64,000 bases of DNA from SIAQ01 sp963767835 (GCA_963767835.1 CAVYFY010000017.1:103103-167102), one strand, 5' to 3'. Shown: positions 1 through 9,143, counted from the stretch's first letter. Notes: generated by a model from the letters alone, not told the origin. A program made the numbers and translations.

Positions 1-21
1 CCCGATGGGGAGAGGGGAGAA

Positions 22-1778
22 ATGCAAGGCCCGTTTGGGAGGCCCATCGCCGTGCCACGTTTGCTGGTGATCAAAGGCGCCGATGAAGGCAAGCAATTCG
101 ACCTGACCGAGCCGATCGTCTGCATTGGCCGAGACGCGTCGAATGGCATCCGCTTGCACGATACCGAAGTGTCGCGCCGCCACGCCGAGGTGCGCCATGC
201 GGGCGCCGGCATGCAACTGCACGATCTGGGCAGCGCCAACGGCACCTTTGTCAACAACCACAAAATCCAGCAAGCCGACCTCGCCGGCGGCGATCATATC
301 GCCATCGGCCAAACCGTGCTCGTTTTCAGCACGGGCCGTGACAACGCCGCTACCGCCGCCAGCGATCTCGCCGAAAAAATCAACCTCATCAGCCGCGCCG
401 ATGTCGAACTCTCCTCCGCCATCATCAAAACCATCGGCGAGGGGGAAGGCAGCCGCATTCTCTTGCAGCCGGAGAAGAATTCTCCCTGGTTGCGCAGCGC
501 GCTGGCCAACCTGACCATCATGTACGAGGCGAGCCAGGCGACCAGCCACATTCTCGACATTGATCAACTCCTGGAGCGCATTCTCGAATTGATTTTCCGC
601 TCCATCGGCGCCGACCGCGGCTGCGTTCTCTTGCGGCACGCCGACACCGGCGCTCTCGAACCCAGGGCGCTGCGCTGCGCAGGCCGGAGGATCGGCAGCA
701 GAGATTCGCGCTATCGCGCACCATCGTCGATCATGTGCTCACGGAGCGGATTGGCGTGATCCTTGCCGATGCCGCCCGCGACGAGCGCTTTTCCAGCGGC
801 GAGAGCATCATCCAGCTTGGCATCCGCGAAGTCATCTGCGTGCCGATGAAGGGCCGGCATGACTCGATCGGCGTTCTCTATCTCGACACGCAGACGGCGC
901 CGCGCGAGGTTACCGATCAACCGAACCCGGCCGGCAAATTCAGCGAGGACCACCTCGCCCTTGCCATCGCCGTCGCCCACCAGGCCGCTCTCGCGGTCGA
1001 GGAAACGCACTACCATCACGCCCTGGTCCAGGCCGAGCGCCTCGCCGCCATCGGGCAGACGATTGCCGCTCTATCGCATCACATCAAGAACATCCTGCAA
1101 GGACTGCGCTCCGGCAGCGACATCCTCAAGATGGGGCTGAAAGACAAAAACGACAACCTCGTGCAGCAAGGCTGGCGCATTGCCGAGAAGAACCAGGCGA
1201 AGATTTATGACCTGGTGATGGACATGCTCAGTTACTCGAAGGACCGGATTCCCGCCGTCGAGCCGACCGATGTGAACGCGCTGGTGCGCGAGATTGTCGA
1301 GCTGTTGACGCCGCGCGCCGCGGAGCTGAACGTGAAGCTGGAGACGAACCTGGCCGACGGTTTGCCGAGCGTGCACGCCGACCCCGAGGGAATTCATCGG
1401 GCGCTCCTGAACATCGTCGGCAACGCCATCGACGCCGTCGAGGAACGCGAGAATCCGCACGTCACGGTGGGAACCCGGCTCGGAACCGAAGGCTGGGTGC
1501 GCATTGTCGTCCTCGACAACGGCCCCGGCATTCCCTCCGACAAGCTCAACGAGATTTTCAAGCCGTTCGTCAGCACGAAGGGCTCACGCGGCACCGGCCT
1601 GGGCTTGCCGGTCAGCCGAAAGATCCTGCGCGAGCACGGCGGCGATCTGGTGGTGCAGAGTCAGGCTGGTGTGGGAAGCAAATTCACGCTGAAGCTGCCG
1701 ATCAAGAGCATGCTGAGCGGCGACATGGGATCAACCGCCCCGGACCTGACGGCCCTGCTGCCGCCGGAGCCGGACTGA
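22..1778 (+). CDS. FHA-GAF sensor histidine kinase, frameshifted
   Basis: Probably a cytoplasmic two-component sensor kinase. The first frame (22-759) has an FHA domain at about residues 10-95, with the GRD...SRRHAE and GSANGTF motifs, followed by a linker and the start of a GAF domain. The second frame (open from before 735 to 1778) continues the GAF domain, then an H-box (ALSHHIKN, phospho-His candidate), an N-box (NIVGNAIDAV), a G1 box (DNGPGIP) and a GTGLGL box. The second frame reads sensibly upstream of 735 (EDRQQRFALSRTIVDHV), so one base is lost or gained near 670-690. A GTG at 52, just before the FHA fold, is an alternative start. No receiver or partner regulator is adjacent. FHA fusions suggest crosstalk with Ser/Thr kinases (inference). 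Confidence 0.85.
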
Positions 1779-1785
1779 ATATTCG

Positions 1786-3456
1786 TTATTGCACCGCATA
1801 ATCCTTCCTGCCGAAGATCCAGAACGCGTGCCCGGTCCATACCGCCGCCAGCGCCAAAAAGATCGCCTGTTGTCCGAGCGCGAGGAGCGGCGCCGATTGG
1901 CCGGCTTCCTTGACCAGTGCCAGTTCGGTCGCGGTGCCCAGAAGGTAGACGTAGTACGCAAGGATGACGACGATGGGCTTGCCCGCGGCGATGTGGGCCA
2001 CGATCAGCACGCCCACGAAGCCGATGACGGCGATATTGGCGAACAGCGTGCGACGCACCAGCACCGACAGCCACAGCGCCAGGCCCCCCAGCATCAAGAA
2101 CAGCGGCCACGGAATCAGCAGCAAGAACAGCAGGCCGATCCAATCGTAAAGGCCGCTGCCAAATCCCATGAGAACGCCAAGATAGGCAATGGCGAGGATG
2201 GGCCAATTGCGCCACCACGGGCCAAGCCATTTGGCGAAAAGGATCGCGCGGCGCTCGTCCGGGATCGTCAGCAGAAAAACCAGCGTCCCTTGCTCGCGCT
2301 CGCTGGCGACGGTCATCGTCATCTGGAAAAGGACTACGAGCGCATAGGCCAGCAGGGCGACGAAATAGGTCACGAAGGTCAGCGTGTACGCAAGTGCGAG
2401 GATGCCAAGCTCGCCCGGCCGCGGCGGATCGAGGCGGTGCGTGACCTGGAAGACCACGGCAATCGTTACGACCACGGCCAGCCCGCGCAGAAGCCAGCGG
2501 ATGCTCAGGCTATATTCGGTGCCGTCCTTGATGCATTCCTTCCAGAAGAGGGCGTGGTCGCGCACTGGCCAGGCCCACGGATGGATGCGCGAGCCGGTCT
2601 GCCCGCGCTTGCCGATTTTCTTCGAGATCGGCCGATCATCGGTCAGCGTCAGCGCCCCGGTGGTCTTGCGCGGCTTGCGGCGTTCCTGGCGGCGCAGCAC
2701 CTCCATCTGGATAATCGACTCGCGCAAAAGGATGCGCGTCAGCGTTACATGCGCAGCGGCCAGGAAGGCGAGAGGGCACCCGTACTGAAGCGTTCTGATC
2801 TGAGGGACGGAGCACATCTCCGGGCCCGCGAATGCTCCGATCATCGACGCCCCTCCAACAATCGCGAGCCAGAAATACGACGCGCTGATCGCCTGAAAAA
2901 CGCTCTCGGATTTGGCCGACACCCAGATGCAGACGCTGCCGGCGCTCACGAGAAGCAGGAACAGGTGAATCTCGTGATAGACGAGCATGGCCGCATCGAC
3001 GTTGCCCCACAGGTTCATGAACGCCAGCAGCGGGAAGGCCGCGAGAGCAAACGCCCCGACGTGCATCAGCCGGGCGCCCAGCTTGCCGAGCACCAGCTCG
3101 CGGTCGGTCAGGTGCGTCATCGTCAGCGATTCGAGCGTCTGATTTTCCTTCTCCTCGACAATCGCGCTCGCGACATACACCGGCAACAACGCCAGCACCA
3201 GCATATATTGCAGAACGATCAGCAGATAAGCGAAATTATTGGCCCGGCGGGCAAACTCGGCCGGACTCTTGAAGTTCACGCTTTCCCCTTGCGTGCGATC
3301 CATGACGAGCATGCTGACCAGCACGATGACCAGGAAGAGAACGCGTGCCAGCGTCGGCCAACCCTTGCGGGCCAGGCGGATCAGATCATAATAGAAGTGC
3401 GGCCCAAGCCAACCGGCGCCGAATCGATCACGGTCGCCGGAGATACGTTTGCCCAT
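1786..3456 (-). CDS. ABC-2 type transporter permease
   Basis: A membrane permease of about 556 residues with roughly a dozen hydrophobic segments in two halves. The first half carries the VEEKENQTLESL signature and the second SEREQGTLVFLL, the soluble loop typical of ABC-2/NatB-like permeases. Substrate is unknown and no ATPase gene is adjacent, so it must pair with a remote one or act in a larger system. I chose the ATG at 3456 (MGKRISGDRDRF); the frame is open to 3543 but the extra residues lack family character. A paralogue lies at 48131-49984. The gene is convergent with the histidine kinase, 7 bases apart. Confidence 0.85.
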   Translation of the reverse strand: MGKRISGDRDRFGAGWLGPHFYYDLIRLARKGWPTLARVLFLVIVLVSMLVMDRTQGESVNFKSPAEFARRANNFAYLLIVLQYMLVLALLPVYVASAIVEEKENQTLESLTMTHLTDRELVLGKLGARLMHVGAFALAAFPLLAFMNLWGNVDAAMLVYHEIHLFLLLVSAGSVCIWVSAKSESVFQAISASYFWLAIVGGASMIGAFAGPEMCSVPQIRTLQYGCPLAFLAAAHVTLTRILLRESIIQMEVLRRQERRKPRKTTGALTLTDDRPISKKIGKRGQTGSRIHPWAWPVRDHALFWKECIKDGTEYSLSIRWLLRGLAVVVTIAVVFQVTHRLDPPRPGELGILALAYTLTFVTYFVALLAYALVVLFQMTMTVASEREQGTLVFLLTIPDERRAILFAKWLGPWWRNWPILAIAYLGVLMGFGSGLYDWIGLLFLLLIPWPLFLMLGGLALWLSVLVRRTLFANIAVIGFVGVLIVAHIAAGKPIVVILAYYVYLLGTATELALVKEAGQSAPLLALGQQAIFLALAAVWTGHAFWIFGRKDYAVQ

Positions 3457-3545
3457 GCTGGCGAATCCTGCGCTGCCGAAATGTTCCGCGCGGAAGACGG
3501 ATGTAACCAACTCACCTTGAGTCGTGGAAACCCGATAAGCCAAAT

Positions 3546-3719
3546 ATTCCTAGCGCGGCCGAAAACTACGCTAACTGATGTCTGTGCCAGGGTTTGGCAG
3601 AATGCTTAGCGCGCTATGCTGACAGGCATCCTCTCGCGCTAGGAATCTTCGTGAAAATGGGCACGATAACGCCGGAAATCAAGGAAATTCAAACCCCCTC
3701 TTAGGCATTCCTAGCGCGG
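3546..3719. repeat. Cluster of ATTCCTAGCGCG motifs, direct and inverted
   Basis: The 337-base gap between the permease start and the HEAT gene has no convincing ORF. It holds ATTCCTAGCGCGG at 3546-3558 and 3707-3719, the reverse complement at 3635-3646, and a degenerate TGCTTAGCGCG at 3603-3613. Spacing is uneven. The cluster lies 90-265 bases upstream of the permease start and could be an operator cluster or short palindromic repeats. Confidence 0.6.
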
Positions 3720-3793
3720 CGGCCGGCGGCAAGAATTGTTCGCGGAACGATTGCATGCACGACCGACCTTGCACTTTCCGCCGTTGTCCCCGG

Positions 3794-5275
3794 TTATTTC
3801 TTCATCGTGATGGCCTGGATCGCCTCGGCGGCGGCACGGCGGATGTCGGCGTCTTGCGATTGCAGAGACCTGCTCAGCATCGGCAAAGCGTCGCTCGCCG
3901 CCGGACCAATTTTGCCGAGCGTGGCGATGATGGCTCTCTGGTCGTAGGGTGGGGCTTTATCGTGAACATTGACAAGCAATGGAACTGCGCTGCCGGCATG
4001 CTCGCCTTGTGCCCCAATGGCGTCGACAATTTGCCGGAAGGATTGCCAATCGTTCTGCACGCTTGGGTTGAACTTCGGATCGCCAGTCAAGCGCACCAAA
4101 GAACGAGTCAGCACGGGCGTCGCTTTTTTTCCGTCCGTCTCCAATTTGAGGTAAAATCTCAGCAAATCGCGCTCGCGGATCGGAGAATCATTCTTGTCGA
4201 GCAGTTCCGCGACCACACTCAGCGCCTCCTTGCTGCCCGCCAGCTGAATGAATGAATCCAGCACGGCCAGGCGCTCCTTATACAAATCATCTCCATTCCG
4301 ATTTGGCGCTTTTTCACGAAGCGGCTTTTTGATTTCCGCGAGCAAATCCGGAATGGCAACTCCCGCATCCTCGCCGATCTTCGCAATCGCGGCAGCAGCT
4401 TCCCCGCGGTAACCGCCATCGTCCTTGAACTCTGCCAGAAGGGCCTGAAGGCGCTCCGCATTCGTCGGCTTGATTTGCGCCAGAGCATCCCTGTAGCAGT
4501 CCGATCCGCTCACAGCCTCGGCCCGCACCAGAGCTGGCACGGCGGCTTTCGCGCGAGGACCGAGGACTCCAAGTATAGGCGCTGCATTAGAATCGATATC
4601 AAGCAAAAGAGCATCGATGATGGCTTTTTCCTTCGCGCTTTTCTCGATCGCGCTGACCAATGCGGCTTTGTAGTCTTTTCCTTTTTCTTCCTTCTCGTCG
4701 GCGAGTCCCATGGCGAGTATGGCCGTTGCGCTCCAGCGGATTTGCTCGTTTTTTGCATCCAAGAATCCCACGAGGATCGGAACCGCCGCTGCGCCAATCC
4801 TCGTTCTGGGATGATAGGAGCGCTCCTGGTATAGTTCCCCGGCGGCGCGAAGCACGGCGGGGCGATCTAATTTTGCGAGCACGCCAGGTGACGCGTCCGG
4901 GCCGATCTTTCCCAATGCCCAAAGAATCTCCTTGATGACGCGTTGGTCGGGTGTCATCAATTCAGGTTTCGATTCATCGTAATTGAAGGCGCTCACGTCG
5001 TTGTCATAATCCTTGAGCAATTCGACGATCGCGGCGGTCGCTTCCTTGGCGTAGCCGCGTGAGCCGAAGGCGGCGAGGGCTCGGATGGCCTCGATGCGGC
5101 GTTCGGCTTTCAGTTCGTTGCGGCCGAAGCTCTCCCAGTAGGCGAACGGTTTGCCATCGTAGCGCAATTCGTCGCGCGGATCGGCGGGCTTTTTCCCGGC
5201 CGGCTCCGTTTGTGCCCGGCTAAACCCGGCAGCGGCCAGAAGGATCGAAATCGCCAACAGCAACGTGCGAGCCAT
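3794..5275 (-). CDS. Exported HEAT-repeat protein
   Basis: A 493-residue protein with a signal peptide (LLLAISILLAAAGFSRAQ) and then an array of HEAT/PBS-lyase-type helical repeats. Recurring pieces include LGKIGPDA, AAAAIAKIGEDAG, IATLGKIGPAASDA and ADIRRAAAEAIQAI. Such repeats form protein-binding solenoids, and planctomycetes use many exported ones as scaffolds. No catalytic motif is visible. It ends 337 bases upstream of the permease start on the same strand and stands apart from the antitoxin genes behind it. Confidence 0.85.
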   Translation of the reverse strand: MARTLLLAISILLAAAGFSRAQTEPAGKKPADPRDELRYDGKPFAYWESFGRNELKAERRIEAIRALAAFGSRGYAKEATAAIVELLKDYDNDVSAFNYDESKPELMTPDQRVIKEILWALGKIGPDASPGVLAKLDRPAVLRAAGELYQERSYHPRTRIGAAAVPILVGFLDAKNEQIRWSATAILAMGLADEKEEKGKDYKAALVSAIEKSAKEKAIIDALLLDIDSNAAPILGVLGPRAKAAVPALVRAEAVSGSDCYRDALAQIKPTNAERLQALLAEFKDDGGYRGEAAAAIAKIGEDAGVAIPDLLAEIKKPLREKAPNRNGDDLYKERLAVLDSFIQLAGSKEALSVVAELLDKNDSPIRERDLLRFYLKLETDGKKATPVLTRSLVRLTGDPKFNPSVQNDWQSFRQIVDAIGAQGEHAGSAVPLLVNVHDKAPPYDQRAIIATLGKIGPAASDALPMLSRSLQSQDADIRRAAAEAIQAITMKK

Positions 5276-5377
5276 GCGGGACTCCTTTCATGATGGATGC
5301 GGCTTGATCGAAAGATTGTAACCGGAACGACATGCCGGCGCGAAGGGGAACCTGTGCCCTTCCGAGATGAGGCGTTC

Positions 5378-5512
5378 AAAGATCTCACGCAAAGGCGCCA
5401 AGGCGCAAAGAACAGAGGATGGCAGCGATTGACGAACGTGTAGCTCGACAAGCCAAATTCCTCAACTCTTCTCTTCTTTGCGGCTTGGCGCACTTTGCGT
5501 GAGGTCTTTCCG
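5378..5512. repeat. Hairpin of degenerate CGCAAAG/CGCCAAG repeats
   Basis: The gap 5276-5593 (318 bases) has no gene that I accept. Two arms face each other: 5378-5416 with CACGCAAAGGCGCCAAGG and GCGCAAAG, and 5468-5512 with CTTTGCGGCTTGGCGCAC and TTTGCGTGAG. About 35 bases per arm can pair imperfectly around a 50-base loop. It sits where a toxin partner for the antitoxin at 5594 would be expected. Confidence 0.8.
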
Positions 5513-5593
5513 TATTGATTGGATCCGTCGCCGCGCCAACACCTTGCGGTCCACGCTGCGGGTGCGGACGATTCGCCGGCCGGCGCACGGGCA

Positions 5594-5845
5594 TCAGGGG
5601 TGCTCCGCAAAGGGATCAATGCGATTCGCCGGCCGCCGCCCCTCGGCGATCAGCGCGTCGAGATCGTCCACCCATTCCTCCGGGACGGGCGGCGAATCCT
5701 CCAGCGCGCTCAGGACGGCGGCGGACGTGCCTGCGGCGGAGGCGGAAGGCGTCACCACCACTTCGGTCCCGGCCGCCAGCGTCACCTGCTCAAGGAGCTC
5801 GACTTTTCCGTCGCGGATGATACCGCGATACGTTGCAGTTGCCAT
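5594..5845 (-). CDS. Small antitoxin-like protein, probable orphan
   Basis: An 83-residue acidic protein beginning MATATYRGIIRDGKVELLEQ, a beta-hairpin opening typical of small antitoxin families that precede PIN-type toxins. It ends in an acidic helix (WVDDLDALIAEGRRP). The start is preceded by a good ribosome site (AAAGGAGG on the minus strand). No toxin follows; the next bases run into the hairpin element at 5378-5512. The family assignment is from overall look only. Confidence 0.6.
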   Translation of the reverse strand: MATATYRGIIRDGKVELLEQVTLAAGTEVVVTPSASAAGTSAAVLSALEDSPPVPEEWVDDLDALIAEGRRPANRIDPFAEHP

Positions 5846-5960
5846 TGTGTCCTTTCCTCCTTTGAGCTTGCGCCTTCGGCAAATGCGGGCTGCCGCGCCG
5901 CCGCGGAGGCGCCCATAGCAAACCGAGCGGCCCGGTATCCAGCACGACGGCCAGCGTCAT
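5846..5960 (-). pseudogene. Beheaded VapC (PIN) toxin, first 15 codons only
   Basis: The ATG at 5960 overlaps the stop of the upstream antitoxin (ATGA), as in vapBC pairs. It reads MTLAVVLDTGPLGLL, which is the first strand of a PIN domain with its first catalytic Asp (LDTGPLGLL). After that the frame becomes Arg/Pro-rich (WAPPRRRGSPHLPKAQ) and has no PIN character, ending at 5790 inside the next antitoxin gene. The rest of the toxin is absent, so no activity is expected. The identification rests on a short but typical segment. Confidence 0.6.
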
Positions 5961-6250
5961 TGCTGCTTCTCCCGAAGATTAATGAACAGCTTGCGCTCCG
6001 AAGGCCGGTCATCATCGACCGCTCGCAGGACGTCCGCGTTCGCCGCCAGTTCTTCGGCCGTCAAGGATTCGTCTTCCTTCGCCCAGCCTCGCAACAAGGC
6101 GACCGCCGCCGCCTGACGAGCATCCAGCACCGGGGGCAAATGCTGATCCAGCACACCAATCGCCACCGTTTCTTCTTCCTGCCCGCGCCGCTTCGCCTCT
6201 TGCCGCAATCGCGCTTCGAGCCGCGCAGGCAATGTGATCTGCATGGTCAT
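5957..6250 (-). CDS. VapB-like antitoxin (97 aa)
   Basis: A 97-residue protein: MTMQITLPARLEARLRQEA opens as a strand plus helix, as in ribbon-helix-helix or similar antitoxins. It is followed by an acidic, Ala-rich C-terminal part (LTAEELAANADVLRAVDDDR). The frame is open upstream to 6505, but the ATG at 6250 gives the family-like protein. Its stop overlaps the ATG of the vapC remnant, so the original unit was a toxin-antitoxin operon whose toxin is now lost. DNA binding is inferred, not seen. Confidence 0.65.
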   Translation of the reverse strand: MTMQITLPARLEARLRQEAKRRGQEEETVAIGVLDQHLPPVLDARQAAAVALLRGWAKEDESLTAEELAANADVLRAVDDDRPSERKLFINLREKQQ

Positions 6251-6324
6251 TGGTTTTCCTCCGGGTCGGGACACACCGTTGGCATTTTTTCGCAGACGCT
6301 GTTCCATTGCCAGCGGCGCGCTTT

Positions 6325-7861
6325 CTATCTCGCCCACAATTTCCGATCCAAACTGCGATAGCCGATCGCCTCCGACAGGTGCGTTTGCTTGATGTCGGCC
6401 GCTCCCTCCAGATCGGCGATGGTGCGAGCCACGCGCAGGATGCGGTCGTGGGCGCGGGCGGACAGGCCGAGCGAATCCATCGCGGTTTGCATCAGGCCCT
6501 GGCATTCGGTGTCCAGGACGCAGTGCTTGCGAAGTTGCCGGCTCGTCATGCGGCTATTGAGGCGTTGGCCTTCGCCGCCGAAGCGTTTCATTTGCACGTC
6601 GCGTGCTTGCTGCACCTGCGCTCGCATATTGGCGCTGGATGTGCCGTCTTGCCGGGCGGCCAATTCCTGGTAGGGGACCGCCGGCACTTCGATGTGCAGG
6701 TCGATGCGATCCAAGAGAGGGCCGGAGATGCGGCCCATGTAGCGCTCGATCTGCATCGGCGAGCATTTGCAGGTGTGCTTCGGATCGCCCATATAGCCGC
6801 ACGGGCAGGGGTTCATCGCGGCCACCAGCACGAAGCTGGCGGGGAAGGTGGATGAATTGAGGGCGCGCGAGATCGTCACCCGGCCCTCTTCGAGCGGTTG
6901 CCGAAGGACTTCGAGACTGCGGCGATTGAATTCGGGGAGCTCGTCGAGGAAGAGGACGCCGTGATGGGCTAATGAAATCTCGCCGGGGGTGGGGATGGTG
7001 CCGCCGCCGACCATGCCGGCGTCGGAGATGGTGTGATGCGGCGAGCGAAAAGGGCGGGTGGCCAGCAGCGCTTCGCCGGGAGCGAGCCGGCCCATCGCAC
7101 TGTAGATGCGCGTCGTCTCCAGGCTCTCGCTCGGCGTCAAGGGCGGCAGGATCGTCGGCATGCGGCGCGTCAGCATCGTCTTGCCGCTGCCGGGCGTGCC
7201 GATCATCAAGACGTTATGCGAGCCGCTGGCGGCGACCACGATGGCCCGTTTGGCGTATTCCTGGCCACGCACGTCGGCGAAATCGATGTCGTAATTGTTG
7301 AGCTTCTTGAACAGGTCGGCAATCTCGGCCTGGATCGGCGTCAGCGTGATCTGCCCGGTGAGCAAGCCGACCGCTTCGCTCAGCATGTTGACGCCGAAAA
7401 CGCGGACGCCTTCCACGACGGCGGCCTCGCGACCGTTCGGCGTCGGCACGATGAGCTGGGTGATGCCCGCCGCCTTGGCCGCCATGGCGATCGACAACGC
7501 CCCCTTGACGGCGCGCACGCTCCCTTCGAGGGCCAGCTCGCCGATCATCGCCCAGCCGTGCACGTGCTCCGGCAACAACTGCCCGGTGGCAACCAACATG
7601 CCCAGCGCGATCGGCAGATCGAAGCCGCCGGCATCCTTGCGCAAATCGGCCGGCGCCAGGTTGATGATCGTGCGCCCGCTGGGCCGTTGATAGCCGAGGT
7701 TGGCGAGGGCCCGCTCGATGCGATGCACGCTCTCCTTGACGGCGGTGTCCGGCAGCCCGACGAGAATGGTCTTGGGCAAGCCGTGGGCGGTGTCCACTTC
7801 GACTTCGACCGGCAAGCGCGTCGATGCCAACAAGGGCGTAGGTGGTGAGCTTGGCGAGCAT
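6325..7861 (-). CDS. comM: YifB/ComM family Mg-chelatase-like AAA ATPase, frameshifted
   Basis: ComM-type hexameric helicase, known in other bacteria to promote branch migration of incoming DNA during natural transformation. The protein has the N-terminal domain (PVEVEVDTAHGLPKTILVGL), a Walker A (GTPGSGKT), a Walker B-type LFLDELPEF, the Cys-rich NPCPCGYMGDP motif and the C-terminal Mg-chelatase domain. The true N-terminus MLAKLTTYALVGIDAL starts at 7861 in another frame. One extra T in GCGCTTGCC near 7816 separates it from the rest. The 5' end and promoter are duplicated at 8480-8546. Whether the gene is dead or this is an assembly error cannot be told here. Confidence 0.9.
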
Positions 7862-7867
7862 GGTGGG
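7810..7867. repeat. 58-bp direct repeat, copy A (5' end of comM)
   Basis: Identical base for base to 8480-8537 (offset 670). It covers the first 17 codons of comM, including the extra T that breaks the frame. Weaker similarity runs about 35 bases further upstream of the gene. Confidence 0.95.
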
Positions 7868-7870
7868 AGT

Positions 7871-7899
7871 AGTATAAGCGGTTGCTCGCGCGAAGGGAA
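7871..7899 (-). promoter_or_regulatory. Candidate comM promoter
   Basis: On the minus strand TTCCCT (7899-7894) and TATACT (7876-7871) are separated by 17 bases, with TATACT only 9 bases before the ATG. The TATACT box and its spacing to the ATG are conserved in the duplicate at 8541-8546, which supports a function. Transcripts would have a very short leader. Confidence 0.5.
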
Positions 7900-7903
7900 T
7901 TGT

Positions 7904-8176
7904 TTACTTGGCACGTTTCCTGAACCGCCAGACGTGAAGCACAGTAACCACCGCGTTCTGCGAATCGACGCGGTAGATAAGGCCGAGCGGCAGGAAAAAC
8001 GCGATGCGTCGCCCATTGGGACGTGATTCGCCCTGGTCATCGGGATTCATGATGAGTTGTGCGTCGATCTCGTAGCTTGCCTGGGTGATCTCCTTCCGCA
8101 CCTGAGATGGCGCTGCCGTCCAGGCTCTCGCCAACTCGTCCAGCGCAGACTGGAGCCACTGGATTTCATACTTCAT
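7904..8176 (-). CDS. RelE/ParE-type toxin
   Basis: A 90-residue basic protein with the RelE/ParE fold pattern: helix-rich start (IQWLQSALDELARAWTAAP), then the strand pattern NGRRIAFFLPLGLIYRVD and AVVTVLHVWRFRKR, ending basic. RelE members cut mRNA on the ribosome and ParE members inhibit gyrase; the sequence does not decide which. It overlaps the upstream antitoxin gene by 4 bases (ATGA), as expected for a toxin-antitoxin operon. The pair sits between the two copies of the comM 5' end. Confidence 0.75.
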   Translation of the reverse strand: MKYEIQWLQSALDELARAWTAAPSQVRKEITQASYEIDAQLIMNPDDQGESRPNGRRIAFFLPLGLIYRVDSQNAVVTVLHVWRFRKRAK

Positions 8177-8412
8177 CCGAGTTTCTCCAAATAGGCTCGG
8201 ACCTCAGACGTCGTGTAGCGTTTCTCGTTGGCCTTTTCGCGGCGATTTAGTTCTTCTTCGCTCACCTGTGGCACCAGTGGTTCGTATTCCGACAGATCAA
8301 TGGCGGGAAACAGGCGAGCCAACACTCGCCCCGACGAGTCACGTAGTTCTAATGCCTGAGAGAAATTGTGGAGTTTGCTTCGCATGGCCGGATCAACGAC
8401 AACTTGGATCAT
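8173..8412 (-). CDS. Antitoxin partner of the RelE-type toxin
   Basis: A 79-residue protein starting MIQVVVDPAMRSKLHNFSQA, with the segment LELRDSSGRVLARLFP and an acidic/helical C-terminus (SEEELNRREKANEKRY). It precedes and overlaps the toxin gene. I know this pattern as a small protein upstream of RelE/ParE toxins in planctomycetes and cyanobacteria, but no DNA-binding motif is obvious. A ribosome site (GGAGAG) is present about 7 bases upstream of the ATG. Confidence 0.65.
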   Translation of the reverse strand: MIQVVVDPAMRSKLHNFSQALELRDSSGRVLARLFPAIDLSEYEPLVPQVSEEELNRREKANEKRYTTSEVRAYLEKLG

Positions 8413-8479
8413 TGTTCTCTCCTTCGCACAGAGGGGACGACACCGACCTCATTCTAGCCGACACGGAACCGGCTCGCAA

Positions 8480-8537
8480 CGGCAAGCGCGTCGATGCCAA
8501 CAAGGGCGTAGGTGGTGAGCTTGGCGAGCATGGTGGG
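8480..8537. repeat. 58-bp direct repeat, copy B (orphan comM 5' end)
   Basis: Second copy of the comM start. On the minus strand the ATG at 8531 opens a 25-codon frame (MLAKLTTYALVGIDALAV...) that stops near 8456, so no protein remains. The TATACT box is kept at 8541-8546. Together with 7810-7867 it brackets the toxin-antitoxin pair. Confidence 0.95.
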
Positions 8538-8573
8538 GCTAGTATAGACGCCGATTCGTCGGAATGGAATTGT

Positions 8574-9101
8574 TCAAGTCTCGATCCACCGGAAAAACAT
8601 TACGGCCGACGCGATGGCAAACCCAATGGCAAGCGTCCACGAATAACCCTTGGCAAGGTCTTTGATCCGGACGGGATACTTCTCTTGAATCATGTACCAG
8701 GCGACGATGAGATTGCTGCGTTCCTTGATCTTAATGACACGGTACGTGCAGACAGGAAAGAAAGGAATCCAAAGCATACAAAACCACTCGGTAGTCAGGT
8801 ACGATTCGTCCTGGCGAATATCCGTCTTACCTATGAATCGTGATCCCGTGCCGTTGATGGATGTGAAATTGGCGGCCGCTCCCGTCTCTGGTCGATGCGA
8901 ATCTTTGATTACGAGAACGAAAATACTGATAGCCATCCCGGCAAGGCCGCCGAATATCAGCCCTATTTGCTGGAGGTTTAGCACCCTTTCAAAGTCGCCA
9001 AAGGAGCCAAGCGGGACGAAGTACGAAATCGCAAATAGCGTGCCCGCCCCCAGCACGCCGCCCACCAAGAGTTTGGCGAAATGGCCAAACGTAAGATTCA
9101 T
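8574..9101 (-). CDS. Small membrane protein of unknown function
   Basis: About 175 residues with three to four hydrophobic segments: two near the N-terminus (LLVGGVLGAGTLFAISYFV and IGLIFGGLAGMAISIFVLVI), one central (WFCMLWIPFFPVCTYRVI) and one at the end (TLAIGFAIASAVMFF). The central FCMLWIPFFP piece resembles membrane-anchored small proteins of no known role. The ATG at 9101 follows GGAGGAAGGAG. The longer frame to 9143 would read through a decayed DUF4058 end, so I reject it. Conspicuously less GC-rich than flanking genes. Confidence 0.65.
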   Translation of the reverse strand: MNLTFGHFAKLLVGGVLGAGTLFAISYFVPLGSFGDFERVLNLQQIGLIFGGLAGMAISIFVLVIKDSHRPETGAAANFTSINGTGSRFIGKTDIRQDESYLTTEWFCMLWIPFFPVCTYRVIKIKERSNLIVAWYMIQEKYPVRIKDLAKGYSWTLAIGFAIASAVMFFRWIET

Positions 9102-9105
9102 GCTC

Positions 9106-9143
9106 CTTCCTCCACTACCGGCATAACACCTCTCGACAATCAC
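9106..9143 (-). repeat. Decayed copy of a DUF4058 gene 3' end
   Basis: The minus-strand sequence is close to the last 13 codons of the DUF4058 gene at 9461-9503 (protein end VIVETGVMPVVEE), with a 3-base gap and several changes. The two copies bracket the antitoxin-like gene 9140-9397. Confidence 0.6.

Noticed and set aside
1789..3609. 606-residue open frame on the plus strand
   Set aside because: Antisense to the ABC permease. Composition is rich in Arg, Gln, His and Asp with no hydrophobic pattern, as expected for the reverse of a GC-rich membrane protein gene.
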